Source: Roseovarius amoyensis (lineage in GTDB: Bacteria > Pseudomonadota > Alphaproteobacteria > Rhodobacterales > Rhodobacteraceae). Taken from it: a stretch of 64,000 nt of DNA. This document shows, piece by piece, positions 1 to 10,666 of the stretch. Under the pieces are notes generated by a model. That model was not told where the DNA came from. It did not search any database and worked only from the letters and a program-made list of their open reading frames with translations. The DNA is taken from the NCBI RefSeq assembly GCF_003260265.1, contig NZ_QITQ01000015.1, positions 1 through 64,000 of the forward strand. Reading direction: 5' to 3'. Made by a program: the position numbers and the translations under genes. How positions within the stretch are numbered: position 1 is the first letter of the stretch; the number at the start of each line of letters is the position of its first letter.

Positions 1-114
1 TCAGCGCCGTGTTGTACGAAGGCCAGTTCCTGGTCTTGTACTTCGTAGGTGACCAACTGCTCATGACAGCCAGCTATCACGCTGGATTCAAACAGTGAAT
101 CCCTCAGCCAATTT

Positions 115-423
115 GTGCAACAAAGCCGTGACAAGGGCCGCTTTCTGGCGCTGATCGCGGCGGGGCACACCCCGGCGGGAACGGTTCCCCATGCGGGAAC
201 CGGAAAACCTGTGCCGTACGTGACGCCGGGCGACATTGCAGCGTTTCGCCGGCGTTTCATGACATCCAGCATGATGGAGAGGGAGTTTGGTCTTCACAAG
301 CGAACCTGTCTCGCCCGGCTGAGAGCGGCCGGTGTTACCCCCTTTTCCCCCGACGGTCAGGATTACGGCTTTCTGTACGAGCGTCAGGACGTGGAGAAGG
401 TGCTACGCTCCGTCGATTCGTGA
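115..423 (+). pseudogene. C-terminal fragment of an unrecognised protein
   Basis: I do not recognise the product. The GTG at 115 is the first usable start after an in-frame stop at 64-66, but no ribosome binding site precedes it, and the frame is open between stop and GTG, so this looks like the tail of a longer protein. From about residue 36 it has a helix-turn-helix-like unit (VTPGDIAAFRRRF followed by EFGLHKRTCLARL). Frame 3 is also open from the window edge to a stop at 96-98, which could be a displaced upstream piece. It lies beyond the 3' end of tRNA-Arg, where remnants of integrated elements are common. That origin is inference. Confidence 0.4.
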
Positions 424-765
424 CCCCGGATGTCCCAAGAGCATTCGTGACTGCGCCTGACCGCCCTTCAATGGGACGTGTCGTCCGAGCAAGATCAGGC
501 CCCCGAGCCTGCCGGCCGAAATCGCAGAAAGCAACTATTGTCGAAAGTCGCGGTGTCATGGCCGAATGATACTGACTTCGCCGCCCCCCCTAACTGTGTG
601 AAGTGGTCAAGAAGGCCCCAGAAAAAAGCGTTCGTAAGAACTTAACGCAGATTCCATGAAGGTAGAACTTCCAGGAAGAATATCTCTTGACAGCCTATGC
701 GCATGCTTATGCTTTCGTTTGCGCACTCATCTGCTTATTTTGACTCCATATTTTTCAGGTGGTTT
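424..765. other. Gene-poor stretch beside tRNA-Arg
   Basis: No convincing gene is visible. From about 600 the composition becomes clearly more AT-rich than the rest of the window, up to the 3' end of tRNA-Arg. Small open frames here have no ribosome binding site or family resemblance. I see no integrase, no direct repeat of the tRNA 3' end within the window, and no clear terminator. Composition and position fit a decayed insertion at the tRNA gene, but this is inference. Confidence 0.5.
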
Positions 766-842
766 TGGCGACCCCGGCAGGATTCGAACCTGCAACCTGC
801 CCCTTAGGAGGGGGCTGCTCTATCCAGTTGAGCCACGGGGCC
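766..842 (-). tRNA. tRNA-Arg (anticodon CCU)
   Basis: Read on the minus strand, the 77 bases fold into a full cloverleaf. The acceptor stem is GGCCCCG with CGGGGTC (one G-U pair), and the discriminator G is followed by an encoded CCA. The anticodon arm is GCCCC-CTCCTAA-GGGGC, giving anticodon CCU, which reads the AGG arginine codon. The T arm contains the usual GGTTCGAATCC. AGG is a rare codon in GC-rich genomes. The 3' end points toward the gene-poor stretch at 424-765. Confidence 0.97.
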
Positions 843-981
843 GCGTGCGCCCCTCTTTAGCGGCAGTGTTGCGGCTTGTCATCGCCGAGTTCCGCTTTGA
901 CGTCAGGAAATTCGCAACGCTTGAACTGGTATCGGTGTTTGCGATAACGCTTGATCATATTCGCTGAAGGACGATCCCGCC

Positions 982-2010
982 TTGGCCAAACCTGTCAACC
1001 GCCCCCTGACCCTGCGCGATGTCTCCGAGGCGTCAGGCGTTTCCGAAATGACCGTCAGCCGGGTGCTGCGCAATCGCGGCGACGTTTCGCAGGCTACGCG
1101 GGAGAAGGTGCTCGAGGCCGCAAGGGCGCTGGGCTATGTGCCCAACAAGATCGCCGGCGCGCTGGCGTCGAACCGGGTGAACCTGGTGGCGGTGGTGATT
1201 CCGTCGATTTCCAACATGGTCTTTCCCGAGGTGATGAGCGGGATCAGCGACGCGCTGGAGGAAACCGCCCTGCAGCCGGTGGTGGGGATCACGGGTTATA
1301 GCCCGGAAAAAGAGGAAAAGGTTCTCTACGAGATGCTGTCGTGGCGGCCTTCGGGGGTGATCGTGGCCGGGCTCGAACATTCCGAGGGCAGCCGGGCGAT
1401 GTTGCAGGCTGCTGGTATCCCGGTGGTCGAGATCATGGATGTGGACGGCACGCCGATCGATTCGGTGGTCGGCATCTCGCACCGGCGCGCGGGTCGAAAG
1501 ATGGCGCAGGCGATCCTCAAGGACGGTTACGAACATATCGCCTTTCTCGGCACGAAGATGGCGCAGGACCACCGGGCGCGCAAACGCTTCGAGGGGTTTA
1601 CCGAGGCGCTGGCCAAGGCCGGGGTCGAGATCGAGGACCGCGAATTCTATTCCGGCGGTTCGGCGCTGGCCAAGGGGCGCGAGATGACCAAGGCCGTTCT
1701 TGAGCGTTCGCCCGACCTGGATTTCTTCTATTATTCCAATGACCTGATCGGCGCGGGTGGGCTGCTTTACCTGCTTGAGGCGGGCTATGACATCCCCGGC
1801 CGGATGGGGCTGGCCGGGTTCAACGGGCTGGACCTGTGCAAGGGGCTGCCGCGCGAACTGGCGAGCATGGATTCGTGCCGCTACGAGATCGGGCGCAAGG
1901 CGGCCGAGATCATCGCCGGCCGGGTCGACGAGGACGACGGCGAAGCCGAGCCAGAGCGTATCGTTCTGGAGCCGACGATCAGCCACGGGGATACGCTGCG
2001 GCGAAGGTAG
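982..2010 (+). CDS. LacI-family transcriptional regulator
   Basis: A 342-residue LacI/GalR-type repressor. Residues 9-55 form the N-terminal DNA-binding unit: LTLRDVSEASGVSEMTVSRV, with the recognition helix in the VSEMTVSRVL part, then the hinge helix around NKIAGALASNR. The remainder is the periplasmic-binding-protein-like ligand core (VNLVAVVIPSISN, later FFYYSNDLIGAGGL and GLAGFNG). The core layout resembles the GntR (gluconate) subgroup, but the ligand cannot be told from sequence. Start is a TTG at 982, with AAGG at 967-970 upstream. It is followed 109 bases later by a broken dehydrogenase gene in the same direction, a likely former regulatory target. Confidence 0.9.
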   Translation: MAKPVNRPLTLRDVSEASGVSEMTVSRVLRNRGDVSQATREKVLEAARALGYVPNKIAGALASNRVNLVAVVIPSISNMVFPEVMSGISDALEETALQPVVGITGYSPEKEEKVLYEMLSWRPSGVIVAGLEHSEGSRAMLQAAGIPVVEIMDVDGTPIDSVVGISHRRAGRKMAQAILKDGYEHIAFLGTKMAQDHRARKRFEGFTEALAKAGVEIEDREFYSGGSALAKGREMTKAVLERSPDLDFFYYSNDLIGAGGLLYLLEAGYDIPGRMGLAGFNGLDLCKGLPRELASMDSCRYEIGRKAAEIIAGRVDEDDGEAEPERIVLEPTISHGDTLRRR

Positions 2011-2119
2011 CCGCAAAGACGCCATTTCTGTCGCAGATGGAACAGACCCTCTCGCCGGTTTCTGACCGGTTTCGGGAAATGGCGCCATGCCTCGCAACAC
2101 CCAGGGAGAGGGACAGGGA

Positions 2120-3057
2120 ATGAAGGTCGGATTCATAGGTCTGGGAAATGTCGGCGGCAAGCTGGCCGGCTCGCTGCTGCGCAACGGTATCGACTTGTCG
2201 GTGCACGATCTTGACGCGGGGCTGGTCGGCAGTTTTGTCGAACGCGGGGCCAAGGTGGGCGACAGCCCTGCCGAGATGATGCGCGCGTGCGATACGGTGA
2301 TCACGTGCCTGCCGCCGTGCTGGACGAGATGCTGCCCGAGGTCGGGCCGGACAAGATCTGGCTGGAAATGTCCACTACGGAAGAGGCCGAGGTGCGCCGC
2401 CTGGGCGCCGAGGTGATCGCGCGCGGTGGCACGGCGGCCGATTGCCCGGTTTCGGGCGGGTGCCACCGCGCCGATACCGGCAACATCTCGATCTTTGCGG
2501 GCTGCGATCGCGCCAGTTTCGAGCGTGTGTTGCCGCTGTTGACGGTGATGGGGCGGCGCGTGCTGCATACCGGCGATCTTGGCACCGCCTCGACCCTGAA
2601 GGTGATGACCAACTACCTGGCCACCGCCAACCTGCTGACCTGCTGCGAGGCGCTGGTGACGATGAAGGCCGCCGGTATCGACCTGGCCACGACCTATGAC
2701 GCCATCGCCATCAGTTCCGGCACCTCCTTCGTGCATGAGACCGAAAGCCAGGTGATCCTGAACGGCAGCCGCAACATCAATTTCACCATGGACCTGGTGA
2801 AAAAGGATATCGGCCTCTTCCAGGAGATTGCCGATCGCGCCGGCGTGCCGCTGGAAATATCGCCGCTGATGATCGAGATATTCAGGGACGGCATCAGCCG
2901 CTATGGCGAACGGGCGCAGTCCGACGATATCATCCGCCGGCTGGAAGAGGCGACAGGGCTGAACATCACTGCGCCCGGCTTTCCTGCCGAGATGACGGAT
3001 GACGAACCCGAAGAGCCGGGATACGAGGTCATCCCCCACGGGCGCACCGCGTCGTAG
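2120..3057 (+). pseudogene. Beta-hydroxyacid dehydrogenase (3-hydroxyisobutyrate dehydrogenase family), frameshifted
   Basis: The N-terminal part from ATG 2120 carries the Rossmann motif (MKVGFIGLGNVGGKLAG) and runs to DTVITCLPP. The rest of the family continues in a different frame from AVLDEMLPEVGPDKIW to the stop at 3057, with the substrate motif DCPVSGG and the catalytic lysine in STLKVMTNYL. The switch falls at about 2310-2325. The change of frame matches loss of 1+3n bases, and a few residues normally found after CLP seem missing, so a deletion of about 10 bases is likely. As written no full-length enzyme is made. The family oxidises or reduces small beta-hydroxyacids with NAD(P). The exact substrate is unknown. 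The upstream LacI-type gene may be its regulator. Confidence 0.8.
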
Positions 3058-3160
3058 GCCTGCCCGCCGCAACTGTATGTTAACCCTGCCGCCCCGATTC
3101 TGTTGATTTCGGGAGTGCGGTCCTGCCAAAATCCGACTGGGGAATTGTGGGATCGGTGCG

Positions 3161-4273
3161 ATGCTTATGCTGGTGGGCATGATGGGTATGTTGGCCGTCG
3201 GGGCCGTCGCCTTTATGGGTGCGGATGACGAAGATGAAGCTCTTGCCCGCGGTTCGGTCGAGGGCGAAGCCGGCAATGGCGCGGATGCGGCCGGTGGCGG
3301 GATGACCGATGTCGGCGCGTTGCTGGACGGCGGGCCGGAAATGCCCGCGGCAGGCATGGATCAGACCGCGGACGGACCCGCCGCCGGCCCTGACCAGGGT
3401 GACGACACGCAAGGCGCCGTCGGGGACGGGGACATTGATGCCACGGACGATGCCGGCCAGGATGCGGACCCCGAAACATCCGTTGACTGGGGCATCACCA
3501 CCGGCGGCGATGAGGACGACACCCTGACTGGCACCGGGAGCAATGATTTCCTGGTCGCCTATGGCGGTGACGACATGGCGTCCGGCGGTGAAGGCACCGA
3601 CCAGATCGAGGGCGGCGAAGGTGACGACAGCCTGTTCGGCGAGGCCGGCGACGACACTCTGCACGGACAGGAGGGCGATGACCTGGCCGAGGGCGGCAGC
3701 GGCGATGATGACCTATACGGCCATGGCGGCGACGATACCCTGCTGGGGGGCGAAGGCGATGACAGCCTTGCCGGCGGCATGGGCGATGACATGGCGGATG
3801 GCGGTGCGGGCGATGACGCGGTACATGGCTATTACGGCAACGACACGCTGACTGGCGGTGACGGGGCGGATACGCTATTCGGCGGGTATGGCGACGATCT
3901 GGTGAACGGGCTTGGCCCCGACGGAGAGGATGACGGCATGACTGATTACCTGAACGGTGGCGACGGGGCAGATAACATCATCGCCGGGGCGGCGGATGTC
4001 GTGACCGGCGGCGCCGGGGCCGACACCATGCTGCTGGGCGGCGATACCGGCACCGGCCCGGTGATCGAAATCATGGATTTCGTTTCCGAAGAGGACAGCC
4101 TGCTGATCGAGTATGACCACAATGGCGAGATGCCCGAGGTCGATCTTGTCCGCGACGAGGATCAAGAGGGGCTGTTTCGGGTTCTGCTCGACGGGGCAGA
4201 GGTGGCATTGGTGCACAGCGCCGGAGGAATGGGCCTTGACGATATCGCGCTGGTACCGCGCGGCGTGATCTGA
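3161..4273 (+). CDS. Membrane-anchored RTX calcium-binding protein
   Basis: 370 residues. Residues 1-20 are one hydrophobic segment ([20 protein letters not shown]) without a clear cleavage site, so it probably anchors the protein. Residues 21-115 are an acidic, Ala/Gly/Asp-rich low-complexity linker. Residues 115-293 hold a tandem run of RTX nonapeptides of the GGxGxDxLx type ([24 protein letters not shown]), which wrap into a calcium-binding beta-roll. The final 75 residues are a non-repeat cap. Most RTX proteins lack an N-terminal signal and leave by type I secretion, so the N-terminal anchor is notable. Its role is unknown. It stands alone, 100 bases after the broken dehydrogenase, with weak translation signals. 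Confidence 0.85.
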   Translation: MLMLVGMMGMLAVGAVAFMGADDEDEALARGSVEGEAGNGADAAGGGMTDVGALLDGGPEMPAAGMDQTADGPAAGPDQGDDTQGAVGDGDIDATDDAGQDADPETSVDWGITTGGDEDDTLTGTGSNDFLVAYGGDDMASGGEGTDQIEGGEGDDSLFGEAGDDTLHGQEGDDLAEGGSGDDDLYGHGGDDTLLGGEGDDSLAGGMGDDMADGGAGDDAVHGYYGNDTLTGGDGADTLFGGYGDDLVNGLGPDGEDDGMTDYLNGGDGADNIIAGAADVVTGGAGADTMLLGGDTGTGPVIEIMDFVSEEDSLLIEYDHNGEMPEVDLVRDEDQEGLFRVLLDGAEVALVHSAGGMGLDDIALVPRGVI

Positions 4274-4424
4274 CGCACCGGGCGCGGGATTTTCCCTTTC
4301 CATTTCGTGCGATTCCTCCTATACGCGCCCATCTGCCGCAGAGTCGGCTGATATCTCCCACAGGACCTTGCTGGACGACATCCCGGCTTGTGCCCTTCAC
4401 ATCTGTTCCGAAAAGGAGACCCCG

Positions 4425-4694
4425 ATGTCGATCACTGCCGAAGAAAAGGCCCGCGTCATCAAGGAATACGGCACCAAGGAAGGCGACACCGGTTCGCCCG
4501 AGGTGCAGGTTGCGATCCTGACGTCGCGGATCACCACGCTGACCGAGCATTTCAAGATCCACAAGAAAGACAACCACGGTCGCCGTGGTCTGCTGATGCT
4601 GGTGGCCCAGCGCCGCAAGCTGCTGGATTACCTGAAGGGCAAGGATGAGGGCCGTTACCAGGACCTGATCAAGCGCCTCGGCATCCGCCGCTAG
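4425..4694 (+). CDS. rpsO: 30S ribosomal protein S15
   Basis: 89 residues, the standard length for bacterial S15, which binds 16S rRNA and helps assemble the small-subunit platform. The family signatures are plain: [32 protein letters not shown], and the [24 protein letters not shown] helix pair. Start is ATG 4425, with AAAAGGAGA at 4411-4419 as a strong ribosome binding site. A good terminator follows. In many bacteria rpsO sits directly before pnp. Here two genes (ArsR-type and NIF3-like) lie between them. Confidence 0.98.
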   Translation: MSITAEEKARVIKEYGTKEGDTGSPEVQVAILTSRITTLTEHFKIHKKDNHGRRGLLMLVAQRRKLLDYLKGKDEGRYQDLIKRLGIRR

Positions 4695-4721
4695 GAATTT
4701 CGATCCGGATGGATCGGGAAG

Positions 4722-4756
4722 CGCCCGCCTCGGACAGAGGCGGGCGTTTTGTTGTT
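4722..4756 (+). terminator. Rho-independent terminator after rpsO
   Basis: Nine-base perfect stem CGCCCGCCT (4722-4730) with AGGCGGGCG (4738-4746), seven-base loop, then TTTTGTTGTT. It starts 27 bases after the rpsO stop and separates rpsO transcription from the ArsR-type gene. Confidence 0.9.
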
Positions 4757-4839
4757 GGGGGGATCGGCCTGGAACCTTTCGCCCACGACCGCATCGTTCC
4801 TTGTGGGCGCGGGGGCGATATGGCGGTATCATTGCTATC

Positions 4840-5538
4840 ATGACCGTTGAACCGAGGCTGGATATCATTGGCGCGGCGCTGGCCGATCCCAGCCGCACGC
4901 GCATATTGTGCGAGCTGATGGGCGGGCGGGCGTTCACCAACAAGGAACTGGCCTGCGCCGCCGGTATCGCGCCGCAGACCGCAACCGCGCATCTGAAGCA
5001 GCTTGAAGCGGCCGGCCTGACGGTATCGTTGCGCAGCGGGCGGCATGTCTATCACCGGATTGCCGGCGCGGAGGTCGCTGCCGTGCTGGAACGGCTGGCC
5101 AGCCTGTCACTCACAGATCACCTGGCCCGGCCGGGGAGCGCTGGCGCGGACACACGCCTGGCGCGCAGCTGTTACAACCACATCGCCGGGCGACTTGGTG
5201 TCCTGATGTCAGACCGCTTGATTGCCACGGGGGTATTGAGCGTTACGGGCGATGCCGTAACGCCCGGGCCGCGGTATGGAGAATTCCTCGGCGATATCGG
5301 GATAGAGCCCATTCGCGGGGCAAAATCCCCGGCGAAACTCTGCCTCGACTGGACGGAACGGCGGCATCATATCGCCGGCCCGCTGGCCACGGCAATTCTG
5401 CAAAGGGCGCTGGAGGCCGGGTGGCTGGAACGCCGCACCGGCAGCCGTGCCCTGACCGTCACCGACAGCGGTTTCGCGGCGCTCGATCGCTGGTTCGGTA
5501 TTGCTGGCGACGAACTCGGCTCCGTTCACGCCGTGTGA
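4840..5538 (+). CDS. ArsR-type helix-turn-helix regulator
   Basis: 232 residues from ATG 4840. Residues 5-80 are a winged helix of the ArsR/SmtB type: GAALADPSRTRILCELMGG, the recognition helix in GIAPQTATAHLKQLEAAG, and the wing SGRHVYHRIAG. The roughly 150-residue C-terminal part contains RSCYNHIAGRLGV and ends DRWFGIAG. This C-terminal extension is found in longer ArsR-like proteins of uncharacterised role. No CxC-type metal site is visible at the usual alpha-3 position, so metal sensing is not supported. It lies between rpsO and a NIF3-like gene. The sequence just upstream (GGTATCATTGCTATCAT) has a near-repeated TATCATTGC/TATCAT element that could be its own operator. Confidence 0.85.
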   Translation: MTVEPRLDIIGAALADPSRTRILCELMGGRAFTNKELACAAGIAPQTATAHLKQLEAAGLTVSLRSGRHVYHRIAGAEVAAVLERLASLSLTDHLARPGSAGADTRLARSCYNHIAGRLGVLMSDRLIATGVLSVTGDAVTPGPRYGEFLGDIGIEPIRGAKSPAKLCLDWTERRHHIAGPLATAILQRALEAGWLERRTGSRALTVTDSGFAALDRWFGIAGDELGSVHAV

Positions 5539-5592
5539 GTTCGACCGATAGCGAACCGTCTTTCCCCTCGGGAGGGAGTTTCCGCGCTAGTG

Positions 5593-6063
5593 ATGGCGGG
5601 CAACCAGACGGGGGATGCCATGCCGCTGCCACAGCTGAAGAACGACAGGTTCATTCCCGAAGGAGGGCTGAGGATCGTCGTGCAGGTACCGGATGCGCAT
5701 GTTCAACGGATCATCGACGCAGTTCTCACTGCCGCCCCGCTTCGATATGGCGGCTATGACCGCGTGATTTTCAGGACAGCACCGGGCATCCAGCAATTCA
5801 GGTCATTGGGCACCGGGCGCAACGTGGCGACCGAAACAGCGGTCGAGGTGCCCTGCGCAGAGCTTTCGTTCTTTATCGCCCGCGATGACGCCGCGACGGT
5901 GCAGGTTCTCAAGGCGGTCTATGCGGCCCATCCCTATGAGGAGCCGCTGATCCATGTCATCCCGTGCCTGCGCACGCTGCACATCCACGGACTGGACGAG
6001 GACAACCCCAACCGGTTCTGGAACCGGGAACCAGAGGACTGGGTGCCTGAACCGCACCGTTAG
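5593..6063 (+). CDS. Small NIF3/YqfO-like domain protein
   Basis: 156 residues. The C-terminal half ends the fold with AHPYEEPLIHVIP, matching the HPYEEP signature of the insert domain of YqfO/NIF3 proteins, a PII/CutA-like fold. The N-terminal half (RIVVQVPDAHVQRIIDAVLTA, then YGGYDRVIF) fits the other half of the same alpha-beta sandwich. The metal-binding NIF3 core itself is absent, so this is a free-standing domain. Its function is unknown. A GTG at 5590 directly precedes the chosen ATG 5593, with GGAGGGAG at 5571-5578 upstream; ATG 5619 is another option. It lies just before the pnp leader. Confidence 0.7.
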   Translation: MAGNQTGDAMPLPQLKNDRFIPEGGLRIVVQVPDAHVQRIIDAVLTAAPLRYGGYDRVIFRTAPGIQQFRSLGTGRNVATETAVEVPCAELSFFIARDDAATVQVLKAVYAAHPYEEPLIHVIPCLRTLHIHGLDEDNPNRFWNREPEDWVPEPHR

Positions 6064-6194
6064 CCGTCCGGTCCTATCCGTGAGCCGCGCGACTGCGAAA
6101 CATCGCCGCTTTCAATTGTGGCCAATCTCCTCTATAGGGGCGCATCCGAGACGTGATGCCCCTGACCCCGGGCGCATGAACAGGATAAGGGGTC

Positions 6195-6243
6195 GGCGGC
6201 AATGGGGCCGCCATTGAAACGGAGGACTTGGGATACGCCCAAG
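6195..6243 (+). promoter_or_regulatory. Paired hairpins in the pnp leader
   Basis: Two stem-loops precede pnp. The first is GGCGGC (6195-6200) with GCCGCC (6207-6212). The second is CTTGGG (6227-6232) with CCCAAG (6238-6243), perfect, with a five-base loop. In E. coli a leader duplex of pnp mRNA is cut by RNase III and the product is degraded by PNPase, which gives autoregulation. These hairpins could do the same; that role is inference. Confidence 0.45.
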
Positions 6244-6268
6244 AGTGCCTCCAGACAGGAAACGACAT

Positions 6269-8401
<2,133 letters not shown>

Positions 8402-8427
8402 GTTTGTGGTCAGTCCTGACGCTATTT

Positions 8428-8456
8428 GGCCCCGGCGGAAACGCCGGGGCCTTTTT
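8428..8456. terminator. Terminator between pnp and the GMC oxidoreductase gene
   Basis: Ten-base perfect stem GGCCCCGGCG (8428-8437) with CGCCGGGGCC (8442-8451) and a GAAA tetraloop. TTTTT follows on the plus strand, so it ends pnp. The opposing gene stops at 8456, inside the T-tract, so the stem may also protect that transcript's 3' end. Confidence 0.9.
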
Positions 8457-10051
8457 CATGCCCGGTTGCGCGCGTCCTCCAAAATCATGTCGGCGGCCTT
8501 TTCCGCGATCATGATCGTGGGCGCGTTGGTGTTGCCGCTGGTGATGGTCGGCATAACCGAGGCATCGACCACGCGCAGGCCGTCGACCCCGCGCAGGCGC
8601 AGGCGCGCATCAAGCGGGGTGTTGTCCTCTGCCCCCATTCGGACGGTGCTGACCGGGTGAAAGATGGTGGTGCCGATGTCGCCCGCGGCGCGGACAAGCT
8701 CCGCATCCGACCGGGCGTCTGAACCCGGCATGATCTCGGTGGGCGCGAAGTGCTGCATCGGCTCTTGTTCGATGATCCGGCGGGCAAGGCGGATCGACGC
8801 CGCGGCAACCTGTCTGTCCCCTTCGGTTGACAGGTAGTTGGGGGCGATGACCGGCGCGGTCTGCGGGTCGGGTGATGCGATGGAGACATGCCCGCGCGCC
8901 TCGGGGCGCAGGTTGCAGACGCTGGCGGTGATTGCAGGGAAATTGTGCAGCGGCTCGCCAAAGGCGTCGAGCGAAAGCGGCTGAACATGGAACTCCAGGT
9001 CGGGCGTGGCCAGTTCCGGCCGTGACTTGGCAAAGGCGCCCAACTGGCTGGGTGCCATCGCCATGGGGCCGGAACGCTTGAATGCGTATTCCAGTGCGAT
9101 GGCCATCTTCCCCCAAAGCGAGTTGGCCATGGTGTTGAGCGTCTTGGCGCCCGACAGCCGCCACGCGCAGCGCAGTTGCAGGTGGTCCTGCAGGTTGCGG
9201 CCGATGCCGGGAATGTCGCGCACGACGTTGATGCCGTGTTCGTGCAGCAGCTCACCGGGTCCCAGCCCCGACAGTTGCAACAGTTGCGGGCTGCTGATCG
9301 CCCCGGCGGACAGGATCACCTCAGCCCGGGCGCGTGCGGTCCGGCGTTCGCCGTTATGCGAATACTCGACCCCCACGGCGCGGCCAGCCTCAACAATGAT
9401 GCGCTGTGTATGGGCATGGGTTTCCACCTTCAGGCCCGGCCCGGTGCCCGCGCGCAGGAACGCCTTGGCGGTGGTCATGCGCCAGCCGTTGCGCTGGTTG
9501 ACCTTGAAATAGCCGACGCCCTCGTTGTTGCCGGTGTTGAAGTCCGTTGTCGCGGGCAGCCCGGCGGCCACGGCGGCATCGCGCCAGTGGTCGAGCACGT
9601 TCCAGTGCAGGCGCATGTTTTCCACCCGCCATTCACCGCCTTCGCCGTGATGTTCTGACGCGCCGTCGACGTAATCCTCTGATCGCTTGAAATAGGGCAG
9701 AACGTCATCCCAGCCCCAGCCGGGCAGGCCCATCTGACGCCAGCCGTCATAATCGGCGGCCTGGCCCCGCATGTAGATCATGCCGTTGATGGCGCTGCAC
9801 CCGCCCAGCACCTTGCCACGGGGGTATAGCAGCGAGCGGCCGTTCAGGCCGGGTTCTTCGGCGGTGCGAAAACACCAGTCAGTGCGCGGGTTGCCGATGC
9901 AGTAGAGATACCCGACAGGGATATGCACCCAGTGATAATTGTCGCGCCCGCCGGCCTCTAGCAGCAGCACGGAATGCCCCGCCCGGCTAAGGCGGTTGGC
10001 CAGAACGCAACCGGCGCTGCCGGCACCTACGATGATGTAATCTGTTTCCAT
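8456..10051 (-). CDS. GMC-family FAD oxidoreductase (choline dehydrogenase-like)
   Basis: 531 residues. The N-terminal FAD dinucleotide motif is VGAGSAGCVLANRLS. GMC signature 1 is GKVLGGCSAINGMIYMRG and signature 2 is GAISSPQLLQLSGLGP. The C-terminal end has the active-site histidine region HPVSTVRMG and the closing SGNTNAPTIMIAEKAADMI. Enzymes of this family oxidise alcohol groups such as choline, usually passing electrons to the respiratory chain. The true substrate is not clear, and no betaine aldehyde dehydrogenase or betI is nearby. The Lrp-type gene lies 57 bases upstream on the same strand, so the two may be cotranscribed. Confidence 0.9.
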   Translation of the reverse strand: METDYIIVGAGSAGCVLANRLSRAGHSVLLLEAGGRDNYHWVHIPVGYLYCIGNPRTDWCFRTAEEPGLNGRSLLYPRGKVLGGCSAINGMIYMRGQAADYDGWRQMGLPGWGWDDVLPYFKRSEDYVDGASEHHGEGGEWRVENMRLHWNVLDHWRDAAVAAGLPATTDFNTGNNEGVGYFKVNQRNGWRMTTAKAFLRAGTGPGLKVETHAHTQRIIVEAGRAVGVEYSHNGERRTARARAEVILSAGAISSPQLLQLSGLGPGELLHEHGINVVRDIPGIGRNLQDHLQLRCAWRLSGAKTLNTMANSLWGKMAIALEYAFKRSGPMAMAPSQLGAFAKSRPELATPDLEFHVQPLSLDAFGEPLHNFPAITASVCNLRPEARGHVSIASPDPQTAPVIAPNYLSTEGDRQVAAASIRLARRIIEQEPMQHFAPTEIMPGSDARSDAELVRAAGDIGTTIFHPVSTVRMGAEDNTPLDARLRLRGVDGLRVVDASVMPTITSGNTNAPTIMIAEKAADMILEDARNRA

Positions 10052-10108
10052 GACGGCAATTTGACCGCAGCCGGATGGGTTGGCAAGTGGATCGGTGTTG
10101 TCCGCCGC

Positions 10109-10567
10109 TCAGAGAGGCAGGGCAGTGGTGCTGGAAACGGTGCGCAGTGAAAAGCTGGACTGCATCTTGGCCACGCCGGGCAGGCGGGCAAGGTGCTGGC
10201 GGTGGATGCGGGCGAAATCCTCGGTGCTGTCGGCCACGACCTTGAGGATGTAATCCGCCGCGCCGGCGGTGTGGTGGCATTCCAGCACGTCGGGGATGCG
10301 GCGCACAGCCTTCTCGAACGCTTCGAGCACGTCATCGGCCTGGGTCGAAAGGGTGATCTCGACAAAGATCGTCGCCGAAACCCCCAGCTTGTGCGAATCG
10401 AGCAGGGCGACGTAGCCGCGGATGTAGCCGTCTTTTTCCAGCCGGCCGACACGGCGGTGGCAGGCGCTGGCGGACAGGTTCACCGCCTCGGCCAGGTCGG
10501 CGTTGGAAATCCGGCCGTTGCGCTGAAGCACCGACAGCAGGCGACGGTCTGTTGCATCGAGTGTCAT
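10109..10567 (-). CDS. Lrp/AsnC-family regulator
   Basis: 152 residues. Residues 3-60 form the helix-turn-helix (LDATDRRLLSVLQRNGRISNADLAEAV, then SASACHRRVGRLEKDGYI). The rest is the RAM ligand-binding domain (VFVEI-type strand IFVEITLSTQ, then VLECHHTAGAADYILKVVA), which binds amino acids and drives multimerisation. It is divergent from alanine dehydrogenase across a 150-base gap, the common arrangement for an Lrp-like activator of ald. It may also affect the GMC oxidoreductase gene directly downstream. Confidence 0.92.
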   Translation of the reverse strand: MTLDATDRRLLSVLQRNGRISNADLAEAVNLSASACHRRVGRLEKDGYIRGYVALLDSHKLGVSATIFVEITLSTQADDVLEAFEKAVRRIPDVLECHHTAGAADYILKVVADSTEDFARIHRQHLARLPGVAKMQSSFSLRTVSSTTALPL

Positions 10568-10644
10568 ATTCGCAATAATCTTCGATAACTACAGTAGTAC
10601 CTCGAAGAACCCGCGCAGATTTGTCAAGGAGAGGGAGAATATTT

Positions 10645-10666
10645 CAACCCAATTCCGTTCGGGTTG
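10645..10666. promoter_or_regulatory. Inverted repeat between lrp-like gene and ald
   Basis: CAACCC (10645-10650) and GGGTTG (10661-10666) form a perfect inverted repeat with a ten-base spacer, preceded by the AT-rich GAGAATATTT. It lies in the 150-base divergent intergenic region, 52 bases before ald. It could be the regulator's binding site; that is inference. Confidence 0.35.

Noticed and set aside
656-967. Plus-strand frame of 103 residues across the tRNA-Arg
   Set aside because: It runs through a complete tRNA gene on the other strand and has no ribosome binding site or homology pattern.
2287-2416. Programmed frameshift in the dehydrogenase gene
   Set aside because: No slippery heptamer or downstream structure is seen at the switch, and residues normally present seem to be missing, which favours a deletion.
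1033-3357. Very long open frame on the minus strand opposite the LacI-type and dehydrogenase genes
   Set aside because: Arg/His/Pro/Gln-rich translation with no family pattern; it arises from GC-rich third positions of the real plus-strand genes.
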